Assembly (NCBI RefSeq): GCF_029238095.1
Contig: NZ_JAQWGS010000008.1
Span: forward strand, 62,001-126,000
Direction of reading: 5' to 3'
Origin: Lacinutrix sp.
GTDB lineage: Bacteria > Bacteroidota > Bacteroidia > Flavobacteriales > Flavobacteriaceae
DNA: 64,000 nt
The notes under the pieces: model-generated
Told to the model about the DNA's origin: nothing
What the model saw: only the letters and a program-made list of their open reading frames with translations
Databases searched by the model: none
Made by a program: the position numbers and the translations under genes
Part shown: in pieces, positions 28,196-38,120 of the stretch
Layout: each line of letters opens with the position of its first letter
How positions within the stretch are numbered: the first letter of the stretch is position 1

Positions 28196-30010
28196 ATGAA
28201 ATTAAACCCTTTTTTTATTTTACTTACTGTTTTTGTTCTAATTACGCATGCCCAAGAGCTACAAAATCAACAATTAGACTCTGTTTTAATTTCCTCAACA
28301 CGTATAGACCTACCATTTAAAGAAAATTCAAGAACTATTACAGTTATTTCTGCTCTAGAGATTAAAAACGCTGCTGCAACAAACGTAGCCGATTTACTGC
28401 AACAAGTTACAGGAGTTGATATAAGACGTCGAGGAACTGGAGGAAGTCAAGCCGATTTACAAATTAGAGGTGGTGGTTTTGATCAAACCTTATTACTTAT
28501 AGATGGCATAAAAATGGACGATGCTCAAACTGGACATCACACCATGAACGCTGCATTACCATTAGAAGTAATAGAGCGTATAGAAATTATTAAAGGTCCA
28601 GCAGCAAGGGTTTTTGGACAAAATGCATTTACAGGAGCTATTAATATAGTCACAAAAAAAAACTTAGATAATTCGGTCTCTATAAATCTAGAAACTGGTT
28701 CTTTTAATCAATTAAATGCATCTATTACTGTTGGTACAGAGCTAGAAAACTCATCACACATTATACACGTAGGAAAGCTAACGTCTGAAAGCTATCGAAA
28801 TAATTCAGATTACGATAATTCTAATTATTTTTTAAAGAGTACGTTTAATAAAAATGCACAACCTATAGAATTAATTGCTACTTTTTTTGATAGAAAATTT
28901 GGTGCAGAAAACTTTTATACAACAAGTCCTGCCTTTAATGAATACGAAGAAACTCAAAATAGTTTAATAGGTTTTACAACTACTTTTAATACAGAAAAAC
29001 TTAAAATTAAACCACGCGTGTATTGGAAACGTAATCAAGATTTATTTCTATTAAAACGAGAAGATCCATCTTTTTTTAGAAATTTTCATATTACAGACAA
29101 AATAGGAGCAGAAGTTTACGCTTCTTACTCCTCAAAACTAGGTATAACAGGTTTTGGTATAGATGTATCTAAAATTTATCTTAGAAGTAATAATTTAGGA
29201 AACCGAAATAGATTTATGACGAATTTATTCTTAGAACATCAATTTAAATTGCTGGACAATAAATTAGACATTACTCCTGGTGTTGCTGTAACTTACTTTT
29301 CAGATTTTAAATTCCATGCTTTTCCTGGTATGGACATAGGTTACAACATAAATAACACTATAAAAATATATGGAAACGTTGGCTACACTTACAGAATCCC
29401 AACCTACACAGATTTATTTTATAACGACTTTAGAACTGTTGGAAACGAAAATTTAGACCCAGAAGATGCCTTCGGACAAGAAATTGGCATTAAATACATA
29501 ACAAACAAATTTTCTACAACACTTGCTTTTTTTAATAGGGATGCTAAAAACCTTATAGATTACATAAGACCAAACACAACAGAAACTATCTATACTGCCA
29601 CAAATATAGCAGAAGTAAATACTAAAGGATTAGAGTTCGATGCTTCTTATAATTTTAAAATTAGTGATTTTAATCAAACATTTGCCATTGGTTATGCCTT
29701 TTTAGAAGACAATATTCTAGACCAAAATAAAGAGTTGTCGCGTTACTCTTTAAATACATTAAAACATCAATTTACAACACGATTAAGCACACAACTATTT
29801 AAAAACATGAAACAAAACATTATCTATAAACATGCTGAGCGCACCACAGGACAAAGCTATAATGTTTGGGATGCGTCTTTAATATTTACTGTTAAAACGT
29901 TTGAACTTACAGCAACCGCAAGCAATATTTTTGATGCAGATTATATAGAAACTGGCTTTACACCTATGCCACCAAGCAATGTTCTATTAGGTTTACGTTA
30001 TAACTTTTAA
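28196..30010 (+). CDS. TonB-dependent receptor, BtuB-like
   Basis: A 604-residue outer-membrane receptor with a signal peptide (residues 1-19, ending THAQ), no CarboxypepD domain, a plug (about 30-155: LQIRGGGFDQTLLLIDG, VFGQNAFTGAINIVTKK) and a barrel ending in LRYNF. The short size and architecture resemble BtuB-type vitamin and cofactor receptors, but the ligand is not shown. It diverges from the MocR-like regulator; since MocR proteins often regulate B6 or amino-acid functions, a cofactor ligand is a reasonable guess only. Confidence 0.9.
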   Translation: MKLNPFFILLTVFVLITHAQELQNQQLDSVLISSTRIDLPFKENSRTITVISALEIKNAAATNVADLLQQVTGVDIRRRGTGGSQADLQIRGGGFDQTLLLIDGIKMDDAQTGHHTMNAALPLEVIERIEIIKGPAARVFGQNAFTGAINIVTKKNLDNSVSINLETGSFNQLNASITVGTELENSSHIIHVGKLTSESYRNNSDYDNSNYFLKSTFNKNAQPIELIATFFDRKFGAENFYTTSPAFNEYEETQNSLIGFTTTFNTEKLKIKPRVYWKRNQDLFLLKREDPSFFRNFHITDKIGAEVYASYSSKLGITGFGIDVSKIYLRSNNLGNRNRFMTNLFLEHQFKLLDNKLDITPGVAVTYFSDFKFHAFPGMDIGYNINNTIKIYGNVGYTYRIPTYTDLFYNDFRTVGNENLDPEDAFGQEIGIKYITNKFSTTLAFFNRDAKNLIDYIRPNTTETIYTATNIAEVNTKGLEFDASYNFKISDFNQTFAIGYAFLEDNILDQNKELSRYSLNTLKHQFTTRLSTQLFKNMKQNIIYKHAERTTGQSYNVWDASLIFTVKTFELTATASNIFDADYIETGFTPMPPSNVLLGLRYNF

Positions 30011-30055
30011 ATAAATTCCAAAAAAAAAATAACATTAAATTTAGTAGCGTTTTAT

Positions 30056-30063
30056 TAACTTTG
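30056..30063 (+). promoter_or_regulatory. -7 box for the cupin/JmjC gene
   Basis: TAACTTTG matches TAnnTTTG and ends 24 bases before the TTG start at 30088. This spacing supports the TTG start over the first in-frame ATG 93 bases further on. Confidence 0.6.
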
Positions 30064-30087
30064 TGTTTTAATTTTTAACTTTTTAAT

Positions 30088-30939
30088 TTGAAATTAAACC
30101 TAGAACACATACCAAGAGTTAAAACAATAACGAAGGAGGATTTTATTAAAAATTATTATAAGCCTCAAAAACCTTTGGTGATGGAGCGGTTTATTACAGA
30201 TTGGCCTGCTTACAAAAAATGGAATTTAGACTATATTAAAGACATTGCAGGAGACAAAGAAGTTCCATTGTACGACGATAGACCTGTGAATTATAAAGAT
30301 GGTTTCAACGAGCCACACGCTAAAATGAAACTCTCTGAATATATAGACTTACTAAAAAGGAAGCCAACAAAATACCGTATATTTCTTTGGAATATTTTTA
30401 GAGAAGTACCAGCATTACAAAACGATTACGCTTTGCCAAATTTTGGTTTAAAATTACTCAAAACAATGCCTATGTTGTTTTTTGGAGGAACCAATTCACA
30501 CACGTTTATGCATTATGATATTGATTTTTCAAACATCTTTCACTTTCACTTTGAAGGTAAAAAACAATGCATTCTCTTTGATCAAAAACAAAGCAAATTT
30601 CTCTACAAAATTCCACACTCGTTAATTGTTCGTGAAGATATTGATTTTTCGAATCCTGATTTAAAAAAATGGCCTGCATTAAAAAAAGCAAAAGGTTGGG
30701 AATGTGAACTTAACCATGGAGAAATTTTATACATGCCAGAAGGTTATTGGCATTATATGCGTTATATTACACCAGGATTTTCCATGAGTCTACGATCTAT
30801 TACTAAAAATCCAATAAACGTAGTAAAAGCGTTAAATAACTTTATAATCATGAGGCAATACGATAATCTCATGCGAAAATTAAAAGGTCAAAAATGGATT
30901 GACTGGAAAAATACTCAAGCAATTAAGAATACTAAATAA
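30088..30939 (+). CDS. Cupin-like (JmjC/FIH-type) Fe(II) oxygenase-like protein
   Basis: The 283-residue cytoplasmic protein matches the cupin_8/JmjC-like family of 2-oxoglutarate Fe(II) hydroxylases. The metal triad is visible as His142-x-Asp144 (MHYDID) and His222 (EGYWHYMRY). Substrates of bacterial members are mostly unknown; some hydroxylate ribosomal proteins or peptides. Translation appears to start at TTG: the codons after it give MKLNLEHIPRVKTI, a natural family N-terminus. The following outer-membrane gene begins 9 bases after its stop, so they are probably cotranscribed. Confidence 0.87.
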   Translation: MKLNLEHIPRVKTITKEDFIKNYYKPQKPLVMERFITDWPAYKKWNLDYIKDIAGDKEVPLYDDRPVNYKDGFNEPHAKMKLSEYIDLLKRKPTKYRIFLWNIFREVPALQNDYALPNFGLKLLKTMPMLFFGGTNSHTFMHYDIDFSNIFHFHFEGKKQCILFDQKQSKFLYKIPHSLIVREDIDFSNPDLKKWPALKKAKGWECELNHGEILYMPEGYWHYMRYITPGFSMSLRSITKNPINVVKALNNFIIMRQYDNLMRKLKGQKWIDWKNTQAIKNTK

Positions 30940-30948
30940 ATTATAACT

Positions 30949-31445
30949 ATGAAAAAAATACTATTTGTATTAGCTGTTTTAAGTGTATCGCTTACAAACG
31001 CACAAGTTTTTGAAGGTAAAGGAGATCAAAAATTTCAAGTTGGAGGTAATTTTCAAGACTTTGCCTCTGGAATTAATGTAAGTTATGATTATGGTTTTTA
31101 GGTGAGAATATATCTGTTGGTGTGTCTTCTACCTATGCTTTAAACGTTAAAAATAATGATATCCTTGATGCAGGATTTGGAGATCGTTTTGATATTAAAT
31201 TGCGTTTTAATGCTAATCTTGGTAACGTAATAAATATTGATGATAATTTTGATGTATATCCAGGTTTAAGCTTAAGCACTAAAAACTTTGGTGGCCATTT
31301 AGGTTTTCGCTACTTATTTACAGATGGTTTTGGAGTGTATTCAGAATTAATCACACCATTAGCAAAATATAAAGAAAATCCTGTTGGAGCAGAGAATATT
31401 CACAATCAATTTACAGTAAGTCTAGGTGCTGTATTTAACTTATAA
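30949..31445 (+). pseudogene. Small outer-membrane beta-barrel protein gene with a single-base frameshift
   Basis: The first frame gives MKKILFVLAVLSVSLTNAQ (a signal peptide) and runs to a TAG at 31099. The continuation, GENISVGVSSTYALN and on to FTVSLGAVFNL, is in the next frame. One missing T in the T5 run at 31095-31099 explains the shift; with T6 the protein would be a continuous barrel of about 165 residues resembling the DUF6646 family. It is either a recent inactivation, a phase-variation tract or a sequencing error. Confidence 0.8.
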
Positions 31446-31473
31446 TACATAAAAACGTACTTTTACTAAAAAA

Positions 31474-31503
31474 CCTTTCTGGTTAAAACCGAAAGGCTTT
31501 TTT
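31474..31503 (+). terminator. Terminator after the frameshifted OM protein gene
   Basis: CCTTTC-t-GGTT pairs with AACC-GAAAGG around a two-base loop and is followed by a T run. It lies between this gene and convergent recX. Confidence 0.7.
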
Positions 31504-31520
31504 ATGTTTTATACCATATA

Positions 31521-31994
31521 CTATTTTACTAACTGGTTTGCTTTTTCATAAACTAAATGCGACTCCCATCCTCTATACAAAAGGTAATCTATAAGTTTCT
31601 TTTTTTTCTTAAAAACATTAGTTTCTAGAATAGAATCAAACTTTTTTTCGGCTAAAGCATTAAAAACTTCCAAATATTCGTCTTCAGAAATTTCATCAAG
31701 CGCTGCTTTTAAATTAACTTTAGAAATGTTTTTTTTCTTTAACTCAAGTGTTAAACGATAACGTCCCCATTTTTTTATTCTAAATTTACCACTAACAAAA
31801 GTTCTAGCAAAACGTGCTTCATTTAGAAAATTGTGTTTTATTAAATGCACCACGATAATATCTATAGCATCGGGAATCATTCGCATAACTTGTAGCTTTT
31901 CTAACACTTCTTTATGGCAACGTTCTTGGTAGGCACAGTAATATTCTAGTTTTTTTTGAGCTTCATCGACAGAATATGTTTTTTGTAGATTCAT
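31521..31994 (-). CDS. recX: Regulatory protein RecX
   Basis: RecX-family modulators cap or destabilise RecA filaments. The 157-residue, basic, helix-rich protein shows the three-helix repeats of the family (CHKEVLEKLQVMRMIPDAID; LNEARFARTFVSGKFRIKKWG; LELKKKNISK). Length is typical. It is transcribed alone, away from recA; the plus-strand gene downstream is convergent. Confidence 0.9.
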   Translation of the reverse strand: MNLQKTYSVDEAQKKLEYYCAYQERCHKEVLEKLQVMRMIPDAIDIIVVHLIKHNFLNEARFARTFVSGKFRIKKWGRYRLTLELKKKNISKVNLKAALDEISEDEYLEVFNALAEKKFDSILETNVFKKKKKLIDYLLYRGWESHLVYEKANQLVK

Positions 31995-32039
31995 GATATA
32001 GTATTATTCCTGTAAAATAGTAAATTCTTGATAATTTCA

Positions 32040-32047
32040 TATCTTTG
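32040..32047 (+). promoter_or_regulatory. -7 box for T9SS cargo remnant
   Basis: TATCTTTG matches TAnnTTTG and ends 64 bases before the ATG at 32112. The promoter appears intact although the gene is not. Confidence 0.5.
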
Positions 32048-32111
32048 AAAGTGACCTATTTAAACTAGATTTCCTACATTTATCAACTTATTTTTTCAGA
32101 AAAAAAATATT

Positions 32112-32506
32112 ATGATTAAGAATTACTCACTTTTTATTTTATTCATTTTTGGCTTTGCTTATTTCAGTTATGGGCAAATATACCAACAAAGTTTTGAAGG
32201 CGCTTTAAATTCTGGATACACAAGTTCAGGCGTGTTTTCTGATGGAACTAATGATTATTTTGATTTAATAGGAACAACTTGTCTATTATAGAACTTGAGA
32301 ATAATAATGTAAAATTCTCTTACGGTGGAAATTCAACTATAAAATCGGTTAAAATTCTAGATGTTCTAGGTCGCACTATTTATCGATTACGCGGAAACAA
32401 AAAAACAGAAATTTACAATCTTTCTAGTTTAAGTAGTTCGGTTTATATTGCTCAAATAGAGTTATCAAATGGCACACTAATTAGTAAAAAAGCGATAAAA
32501 AAGTAA
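32112..32506 (+). pseudogene. Remnant of a T9SS-secreted protein gene, middle deleted
   Basis: The ATG at 32112 opens a signal peptide (MIKNYSLFILFIFGFAYFSYG) and the start of a secreted N-terminal domain (QIYQQSFEGALNSGYTSSGV), which stops at about 32288. Immediately after, in another frame, lies a type A T9SS C-terminal sorting domain (VKILDVLGRTIYRLRG, then SSSVYIAQIELSNG and the terminal KKAIKK). Full-size cargo of this type has hundreds of residues between these ends, so a large internal deletion joined them out of frame near 32270-32280. The cargo's activity is lost and unknown. Confidence 0.85.
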
Positions 32507-32539
32507 CTACTAATAAAAATTAAGCGATACTATAATTTG

Positions 32540-34969
32540 TTAAAGTTTATATTTTAATGCAACTATTAGGTTTCTTCCTGGAGCAGAAATTCCAGAAGAA
32601 TAGGTTCTATAACGTTGGTCTGTAATATTTTCTAAACTAGTAGTAATACTTGTAGCTCTATTGAGTTGGTATTGTAATCTAAAATTTAAAGTATACCAAG
32701 ATGGAGAATAAGGGTTTCCGTCATTATCTAAAGCATATAAATATGCTTTAGAACGTTCTGAAGGTGCTAATTGATTAAAAGATAAGGCACCATTATAATT
32801 AATAAATGCATCTGCTTTAATCGTTTTATTTTGCCAAATTAGATGTGTATTTCCAAAATTTGGAGACACGTGTCTTACAGGCACTTCTAATCCATCAGTT
32901 TCCTCTGTACCTCCAACAATATTATATTGAGAGGTTAACTTTAAAGTTTCACTAAAATTAATTTTTGCTCCTATCTCAAAACCATAAATCCAAGATTTTG
33001 TAACATTTTGTATAGATTGTATATTACTTAATTCGCCATCATAAAATATCTCGCTTTCTCCATTTAAATCAGTATCTCTTCTATCTAATGCATTATTAAG
33101 ATAAGTATAGTATGTTGCAGTGTCTAAAATTACAACATCACTAAAATTCAAGTTTAATCCTAATTCGCCACCATAAGCGTGTTCAGGATCTAAATTGTTG
33201 TTTGGTACTACTACAGATCCAGGTTCAGAATCGAATACTTTACCAATATCGTCTATATTTGGCGCTCTAAATGCTGAAGAAAAATTAAGTTTCCATTGTA
33301 ACAGCTCGTTTGGAGACCAACTTACACCTGCAGTTCCAGTAAGTGCGCTAGAGTTATTATTAGCTTCTGTAAAAGGTAAATTTAAGAAGACGGTATTTTT
33401 TGAAAAATTTGCTTTTGAAATGACATTGTTAAAGCGTAAACCGATTTGAAATACTAGGTTATTATTTAGTTTATATTTTAAACTAGTAAAAACAGCTGCA
33501 GATTGCCAAGTAGATCCATCTGGATATCTTGATACCGTAGGCTCTATAGTATTTGTTGTAATATTTTCTTGAAAACCATTAGAGTGGATTGTATTGTGCA
33601 CGTATTCTACTCCGTAAAAAAAGGCTGTTTTATCTGTTAAAGATTTTTCTAAATCTAAATTAAAAGAAAAGGCATCAACACCTTCCTCTCTAACATTTCT
33701 AATTTGAGATTGAAAATTACGGTCTATTCTACTTTCTTGAAAGTTTTGATAAGCTATAGTAGCCTTAACTTTATCAAAAAGATTAGAGTTACTACTTAAT
33801 TTAGTAACATTTAAATTTGTCATAAACCATTTTTGTGGTCCATAATACCATTCTGCAGATCTTAAATTATCACCATTATAACGTATTAATCTATCATATC
33901 GTGGTGTGTTTGATGTTGCAGTGTAAAATATACCCAAATCAAAATCTAAATCTTCATTGGCCTCATATCTTGCCTTTTGCATGATATTATGTTGATGGTA
34001 ACCAGAAAATTTTTGAATATTTTGGTTGTTATTTTCTACAATTATATCTTCATTATTGTTTGTAACCACAAACTCAGGTCTTAAGTAATCTTCTGGGCCA
34101 TGACTTCCCATTCTTAAATCACCAAAATCTGTATAACTTGCATTAGTAATAAATGCCCATTTTTTAAATCCATAATTAACATCTAAGTGAGCTGTTTTCT
34201 CTTGAGAGGCAGATGCATATCTTAACACTGCATTTGTTTTTAAGTAAATAGAATCTGTATATGATACTTTTGGAGTTTTTGTGTAAAAACTCATAACACC
34301 ACCTATTGCATCACTTCCATAAATTACATTACCAGCTCCTAGTGAAACTTCTGTATTTTGAATAGAAAAAGGGTCTATAGAAATAACATTTTGTATGTTT
34401 CCTCCTCTAAAAATAGCATTATTCATTCTAACTCCATCTACTGTAATAAGTAATCTATTGGTCGAGAAACCTCTAATTATTGGACTTCCTCCACCTAATT
34501 GGCTTTTTTGAATGTAAACTTGTCCTGTAGACTGCAAAAGATCTGCACTTGTTTGAGGATTCTCGAAAGCAATTGTTCTTGCGCTTACACTTGATATTTT
34601 TTTTGGTATATCTCTTTTATTTTCTTTAAACTTTGATGCAGAAAGCACGATTTCATCTAAACCTTGTGATTTTGGATTTAATGCTACTTTTTTGTTTAAA
34701 ATTAAAGATTTTGAAACTAAAAACAAATTGTAAGATATGTGCTTAAAATATAGAATCTCAGACGCCTCAAAAAGCTCTAAATTTGCCTTACCATAAAAAT
34801 CTGTAATAACACTTTTAGATTTTGATTTATTATAAATAGCAACACTTGGTATTGGTTCATTACTTTTTTTATTTAATACTGTTATTTCCTGAGCTTCTGC
34901 ATAAAAGCACAAACAAAAAAATGCAAAAAAATAAAGAATATACTTACTGCTTTTAACTAAAAACTTCAT
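32540..34969 (-). CDS. TonB-dependent receptor of the haem/haemoglobin type
   Basis: An 809-residue outer-membrane receptor with a signal peptide (ending about residue 26, FYAEAQ), a short CarboxypepD-like domain (27-105), a plug and a barrel. The plug reads like HmuR-type haem receptors: NPQTSADLLQSTGQVYIQKS, GGGSPIIRGFSTNRLLITVDG and NAIFRGGNIQNVISIDP. A haem ligand is therefore likely but not certain. The start is placed at the ATG at 34969, which gives a normal signal peptide; the gene then overlaps the end of recO by 17 bases. Confidence 0.88.
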   Translation of the reverse strand: MKFLVKSSKYILYFFAFFCLCFYAEAQEITVLNKKSNEPIPSVAIYNKSKSKSVITDFYGKANLELFEASEILYFKHISYNLFLVSKSLILNKKVALNPKSQGLDEIVLSASKFKENKRDIPKKISSVSARTIAFENPQTSADLLQSTGQVYIQKSQLGGGSPIIRGFSTNRLLITVDGVRMNNAIFRGGNIQNVISIDPFSIQNTEVSLGAGNVIYGSDAIGGVMSFYTKTPKVSYTDSIYLKTNAVLRYASASQEKTAHLDVNYGFKKWAFITNASYTDFGDLRMGSHGPEDYLRPEFVVTNNNEDIIVENNNQNIQKFSGYHQHNIMQKARYEANEDLDFDLGIFYTATSNTPRYDRLIRYNGDNLRSAEWYYGPQKWFMTNLNVTKLSSNSNLFDKVKATIAYQNFQESRIDRNFQSQIRNVREEGVDAFSFNLDLEKSLTDKTAFFYGVEYVHNTIHSNGFQENITTNTIEPTVSRYPDGSTWQSAAVFTSLKYKLNNNLVFQIGLRFNNVISKANFSKNTVFLNLPFTEANNNSSALTGTAGVSWSPNELLQWKLNFSSAFRAPNIDDIGKVFDSEPGSVVVPNNNLDPEHAYGGELGLNLNFSDVVILDTATYYTYLNNALDRRDTDLNGESEIFYDGELSNIQSIQNVTKSWIYGFEIGAKINFSETLKLTSQYNIVGGTEETDGLEVPVRHVSPNFGNTHLIWQNKTIKADAFINYNGALSFNQLAPSERSKAYLYALDNDGNPYSPSWYTLNFRLQYQLNRATSITTSLENITDQRYRTYSSGISAPGRNLIVALKYKL

Positions 34970-35669
34970 TAAATATCTGTTGTGATTTTGGCTTTTTAAA
35001 ACTCCCCAAATGTAGTTCAAAATATATTAAAATAAGATTTAAAAAAGATTGCCTCTGTTTAGCATTTATTTTTACTTTGTCTAATTCATCAAAATTTGTG
35101 CCTAAAAGGCGTTTTAAGAGTGTTAAATTTTCGCCAGTAACAGAATATTTGCTTTGTTGATTTTCTTGAAATTTTCCATCTTCTAAATTAAAGTAGGATG
35201 CTTCAATTTTTGAAATATCTGGATAAAAACCAAGATGCTTTGTTAAATTTAAAAGAAATAATAAATGAAAGTTTGAAAATTGATCTTGAGTGTCTAACCA
35301 TTGTAAAGCTGCTTCTAAATAGTTGAATAACGTATCATTCTGCTCTTCTTCTTGAAGTGAACTCGAAAGTACTTCTGCTAAAAACATTACAATAGCGCCT
35401 TTTAACACATTAGTATGTAAAGTAGAATATAGATAATTAATTTTTACTTCTTTTATATATTGAAGAGACCTAGAAGGTTTTGTGTCTGTAACTATTTGAA
35501 CCTGTGTTAACAGTTGATAATAAGCTGTTTTTGATCCTTTTTTAGATTTTAATACACCTTTTAATAGGTAACTTACAATCCCTTCTTTTTGGGTATAGCA
35601 TTTAATTATTAAATCGTTATCTCGAAATTTTAGTTTAGATAGTACAATGGCATTTGTGGTTAGCAACAT
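34953..35669 (-). CDS. recO: DNA repair protein RecO
   Basis: RecO binds single-stranded DNA and, with RecR, loads RecA at gaps. The 238-residue protein has the N-terminal OB-fold (AIVLSKLKFRDNDLIIKCYTQKEG) and a helical C-terminal half; the zinc-finger cysteines of some RecO proteins are not visible. Its ATG overlaps the porZ stop in TAATG, so translation is coupled. porZ-recO adjacency is common in Flavobacteriia. Confidence 0.93.
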   Translation of the reverse strand: MLLTTNAIVLSKLKFRDNDLIIKCYTQKEGIVSYLLKGVLKSKKGSKTAYYQLLTQVQIVTDTKPSRSLQYIKEVKINYLYSTLHTNVLKGAIVMFLAEVLSSSLQEEEQNDTLFNYLEAALQWLDTQDQFSNFHLLFLLNLTKHLGFYPDISKIEASYFNLEDGKFQENQQSKYSVTGENLTLLKRLLGTNFDELDKVKINAKQRQSFLNLILIYFELHLGSFKKPKSQQIFNEVFS

Positions 35670-38017
35670 TATCTCACTACCATTAATTTTAGAACTTTAG
35701 TTTCAAAAGAATCTAAATCTGAAATCATAACCATGTAAACACCTGTTGCTACTGTTCTATTAGACATGTTTTTTCCATTCCATAGTGCAGTACCTCCATC
35801 TATTTCTAGATTATTTCCACTAAATTTTGTGTTGGTTCTGGTTTCAGCCTCTGTAACTAAATTACCTTCAATATCTGTAATTTTAATATTTACGTTTCCG
35901 GTTACACCTTTAATTTTAATTTTTTCATCGTTAATATTAAAATTTGGCCTCACTGGATTTGGGTACACATAGGCTTCGTTTAGGTTTACATCTGGAACAG
36001 AAGTTTCGCTATTAAAAGAAACAAGACCTTTATCTGTAGCTATATATACTCTACCATTTGTTTCATCTAAAGCTATATCTAAGACATTATTAGATGGTAA
36101 TGGTGAGTTGTTTTTTGTAAAATGATAGATATTATCTTGAGCATCTGATGAGAAATAATAAGCTCCTGTTGCTAAAGTTGCTACCCATTTATTATTCGCT
36201 CCATCAACTTCAATATCTGTTACATATTGTTGAAACAATAATTCACTAGCAATACCATTATCTAAAACAATTATTTCTGAAGGCTGGTAGTTTGAATCTT
36301 CAAAAAAAGCATCGACATCGTAAATAACTCGAAGTCCTTTATCCGTACCAAACCAAATATAATTTTGCTTATCTACTTTAACAGTTCTGACTGAAGGTGC
36401 TGGAATATTTTGCTCTTCAGATTCAATATTCTTTATTTCACCTGTTTCTGGTTTGTAACCAATAATCCCTTTTCTATGTCCTCCTACCCAAACAATACCG
36501 TCATTATCTACGTCTATCGATCCATATCCAATTTCAGTATTACTATTAAAAATAATTTCGCTGAAATCGTAAGATTTCCATTCTCCGGTTTCTAAATTAT
36601 GAGATATTAAGGGTGTTAGTATTTTTGCATTAGTACACCACAGAATATTATTTTTAATTATTGAGCCTGCATTTCTTATATCAATACCTCCAGACCAAGA
36701 AGACACGAAAGAACTATTATCTGGATTATATAAAATTGTTGGAATATTATAGTTGTCTAACTCAAGTAAACCGCTTACAAAAGAGCTTATGTACACTTTA
36801 CTGGGATTTAATGGGTTTACATTAATTTTATTAAGGTTTAATGCTCCAAAAATGCTGTCGTATGGGATATTGTTCCATTCTTCTCCATTTAAATGGCTGA
36901 AACCTTTTCTTCTTAATGGAAATGGGTTATAAGATATTGTATAGTCGCCATAGGTTACCCAAACATTATTTGCCACTGCAGCAATTGTAAATGCGTTGTT
37001 TGATAATGGACACGAAGGATGAATTTCTTGAAAAATAGTGAGGTCTGAAATATTAGTTTTCAATATGCCATATGCTGTTTTATTACTAACAAAAACACCG
37101 TCTGTTCCTATAAAAATGTCATTATCCTCATTAATTATTGCAGAATTAAAATTAGTAGGAAAATCTGTACTTGAATTAACAACTGCAACTTCACTAAAAG
37201 GCTCTGCTGTATAAAGATATACTGCATTTGAAATAGTTACTAAAAGTTGGTTATTTGATTCCCTTAAATCTTTTATAAAACCAGTATAGGTTGTTCTTAA
37301 AACTGGAGTGTTATTAACTATTTCATACAACTGCTTATTGCTCCTTGCAACAAAAATTTGCTCTCCTACAGACTCAATTTTCACCCAATTTGCTCCGCCT
37401 GTTTGTTGCCACTGTTGAGAATCAATTAAATTTGGGTTATCTACATCAGCTTGAAACAATCCAATAGCTGTAGCTGCATATATGTTATTTTGCAAAACAG
37501 TAGTTTGGTTAACTTTTAATTGGGTGCCATTTGGTCCAAAAAAATAAGTATCACCAAACTCTAATGCATTAATATCGTATACTGAAATTCCATAATCGGT
37601 AGAAATGTATGCAAAACCATTATATATATTAAAATGATTTATTCTTTTGTCTGTTGGTGGAATGGTAGGCTTATCTAGTATATCGACAACACTTTTAACT
37701 TCTTGACTAGATTCTAGATAGACTTGCATTAATCCGTTTTCAAAACCAATTAACAGTAGGTTATTTTCTTCTACATAAAGTAAAGTAGAAATAGTCTCTC
37801 CAGATAAACCATTAATTGTTGTTAATTCATCAATTTCATTGGTTTGTGTATCATATATAAAAACGGCATTTTCACCAGCTGCATATATTTTTGAGGATCC
37901 TACAGAGATATCTTTTATGTCTAGGTAAGCAAAATAGCCTTTCCAGTCTCTAGAATAATCTTGAGAATGTATTACTATTGGAAACAATAATATTAATAAT
38001 AGGTATTTAATTTTCAT
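35669..38017 (-). CDS. porZ: Type IX secretion system protein PorZ
   Basis: PorZ belongs to the T9SS attachment complex that links cargo to A-LPS at the surface. The 782-residue protein has a signal peptide (residues 1-18), two seven-bladed beta-propellers built from repeats like FGTDKGLRVIYDV and YIATDKGLVSFN (two-component-regulator propeller type), and a C-terminal T9SS sorting-like domain (AYVYPNPVRPNFNI to KVLKLMVV). It leads the unit porZ-recO-haem receptor and has its own -7 box. Confidence 0.92.
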   Translation of the reverse strand: MKIKYLLLILLFPIVIHSQDYSRDWKGYFAYLDIKDISVGSSKIYAAGENAVFIYDTQTNEIDELTTINGLSGETISTLLYVEENNLLLIGFENGLMQVYLESSQEVKSVVDILDKPTIPPTDKRINHFNIYNGFAYISTDYGISVYDINALEFGDTYFFGPNGTQLKVNQTTVLQNNIYAATAIGLFQADVDNPNLIDSQQWQQTGGANWVKIESVGEQIFVARSNKQLYEIVNNTPVLRTTYTGFIKDLRESNNQLLVTISNAVYLYTAEPFSEVAVVNSSTDFPTNFNSAIINEDNDIFIGTDGVFVSNKTAYGILKTNISDLTIFQEIHPSCPLSNNAFTIAAVANNVWVTYGDYTISYNPFPLRRKGFSHLNGEEWNNIPYDSIFGALNLNKINVNPLNPSKVYISSFVSGLLELDNYNIPTILYNPDNSSFVSSWSGGIDIRNAGSIIKNNILWCTNAKILTPLISHNLETGEWKSYDFSEIIFNSNTEIGYGSIDVDNDGIVWVGGHRKGIIGYKPETGEIKNIESEEQNIPAPSVRTVKVDKQNYIWFGTDKGLRVIYDVDAFFEDSNYQPSEIIVLDNGIASELLFQQYVTDIEVDGANNKWVATLATGAYYFSSDAQDNIYHFTKNNSPLPSNNVLDIALDETNGRVYIATDKGLVSFNSETSVPDVNLNEAYVYPNPVRPNFNINDEKIKIKGVTGNVNIKITDIEGNLVTEAETRTNTKFSGNNLEIDGGTALWNGKNMSNRTVATGVYMVMISDLDSFETKVLKLMVVR

Positions 38018-38052
38018 AGCTTGTAATTACCTTTTTATAACGTAGAATATTG

Positions 38053-38060
38053 CAAAAATA
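38053..38060 (-). promoter_or_regulatory. -7 box for porZ
   Basis: On the minus strand this reads TATTTTTG, an exact TAnnTTTG match, 35 bases before the porZ ATG. Confidence 0.6.
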
Positions 38061-38072
38061 TATACAAAAACT

Positions 38073-38102
38073 AAAAAAGCTTCCGTTTTAGGAAGCTTTT
38101 TT
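38073..38102 (-). terminator. Terminator after gdhA
   Basis: AAAAAAGCTTCC pairs with GGAAGCTTTTTT around a six-base loop. On the minus strand it lies just after the gdhA stop and ends in U6. Confidence 0.85.
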
Positions 38103-38120
38103 AAATATTTACATCATTCT

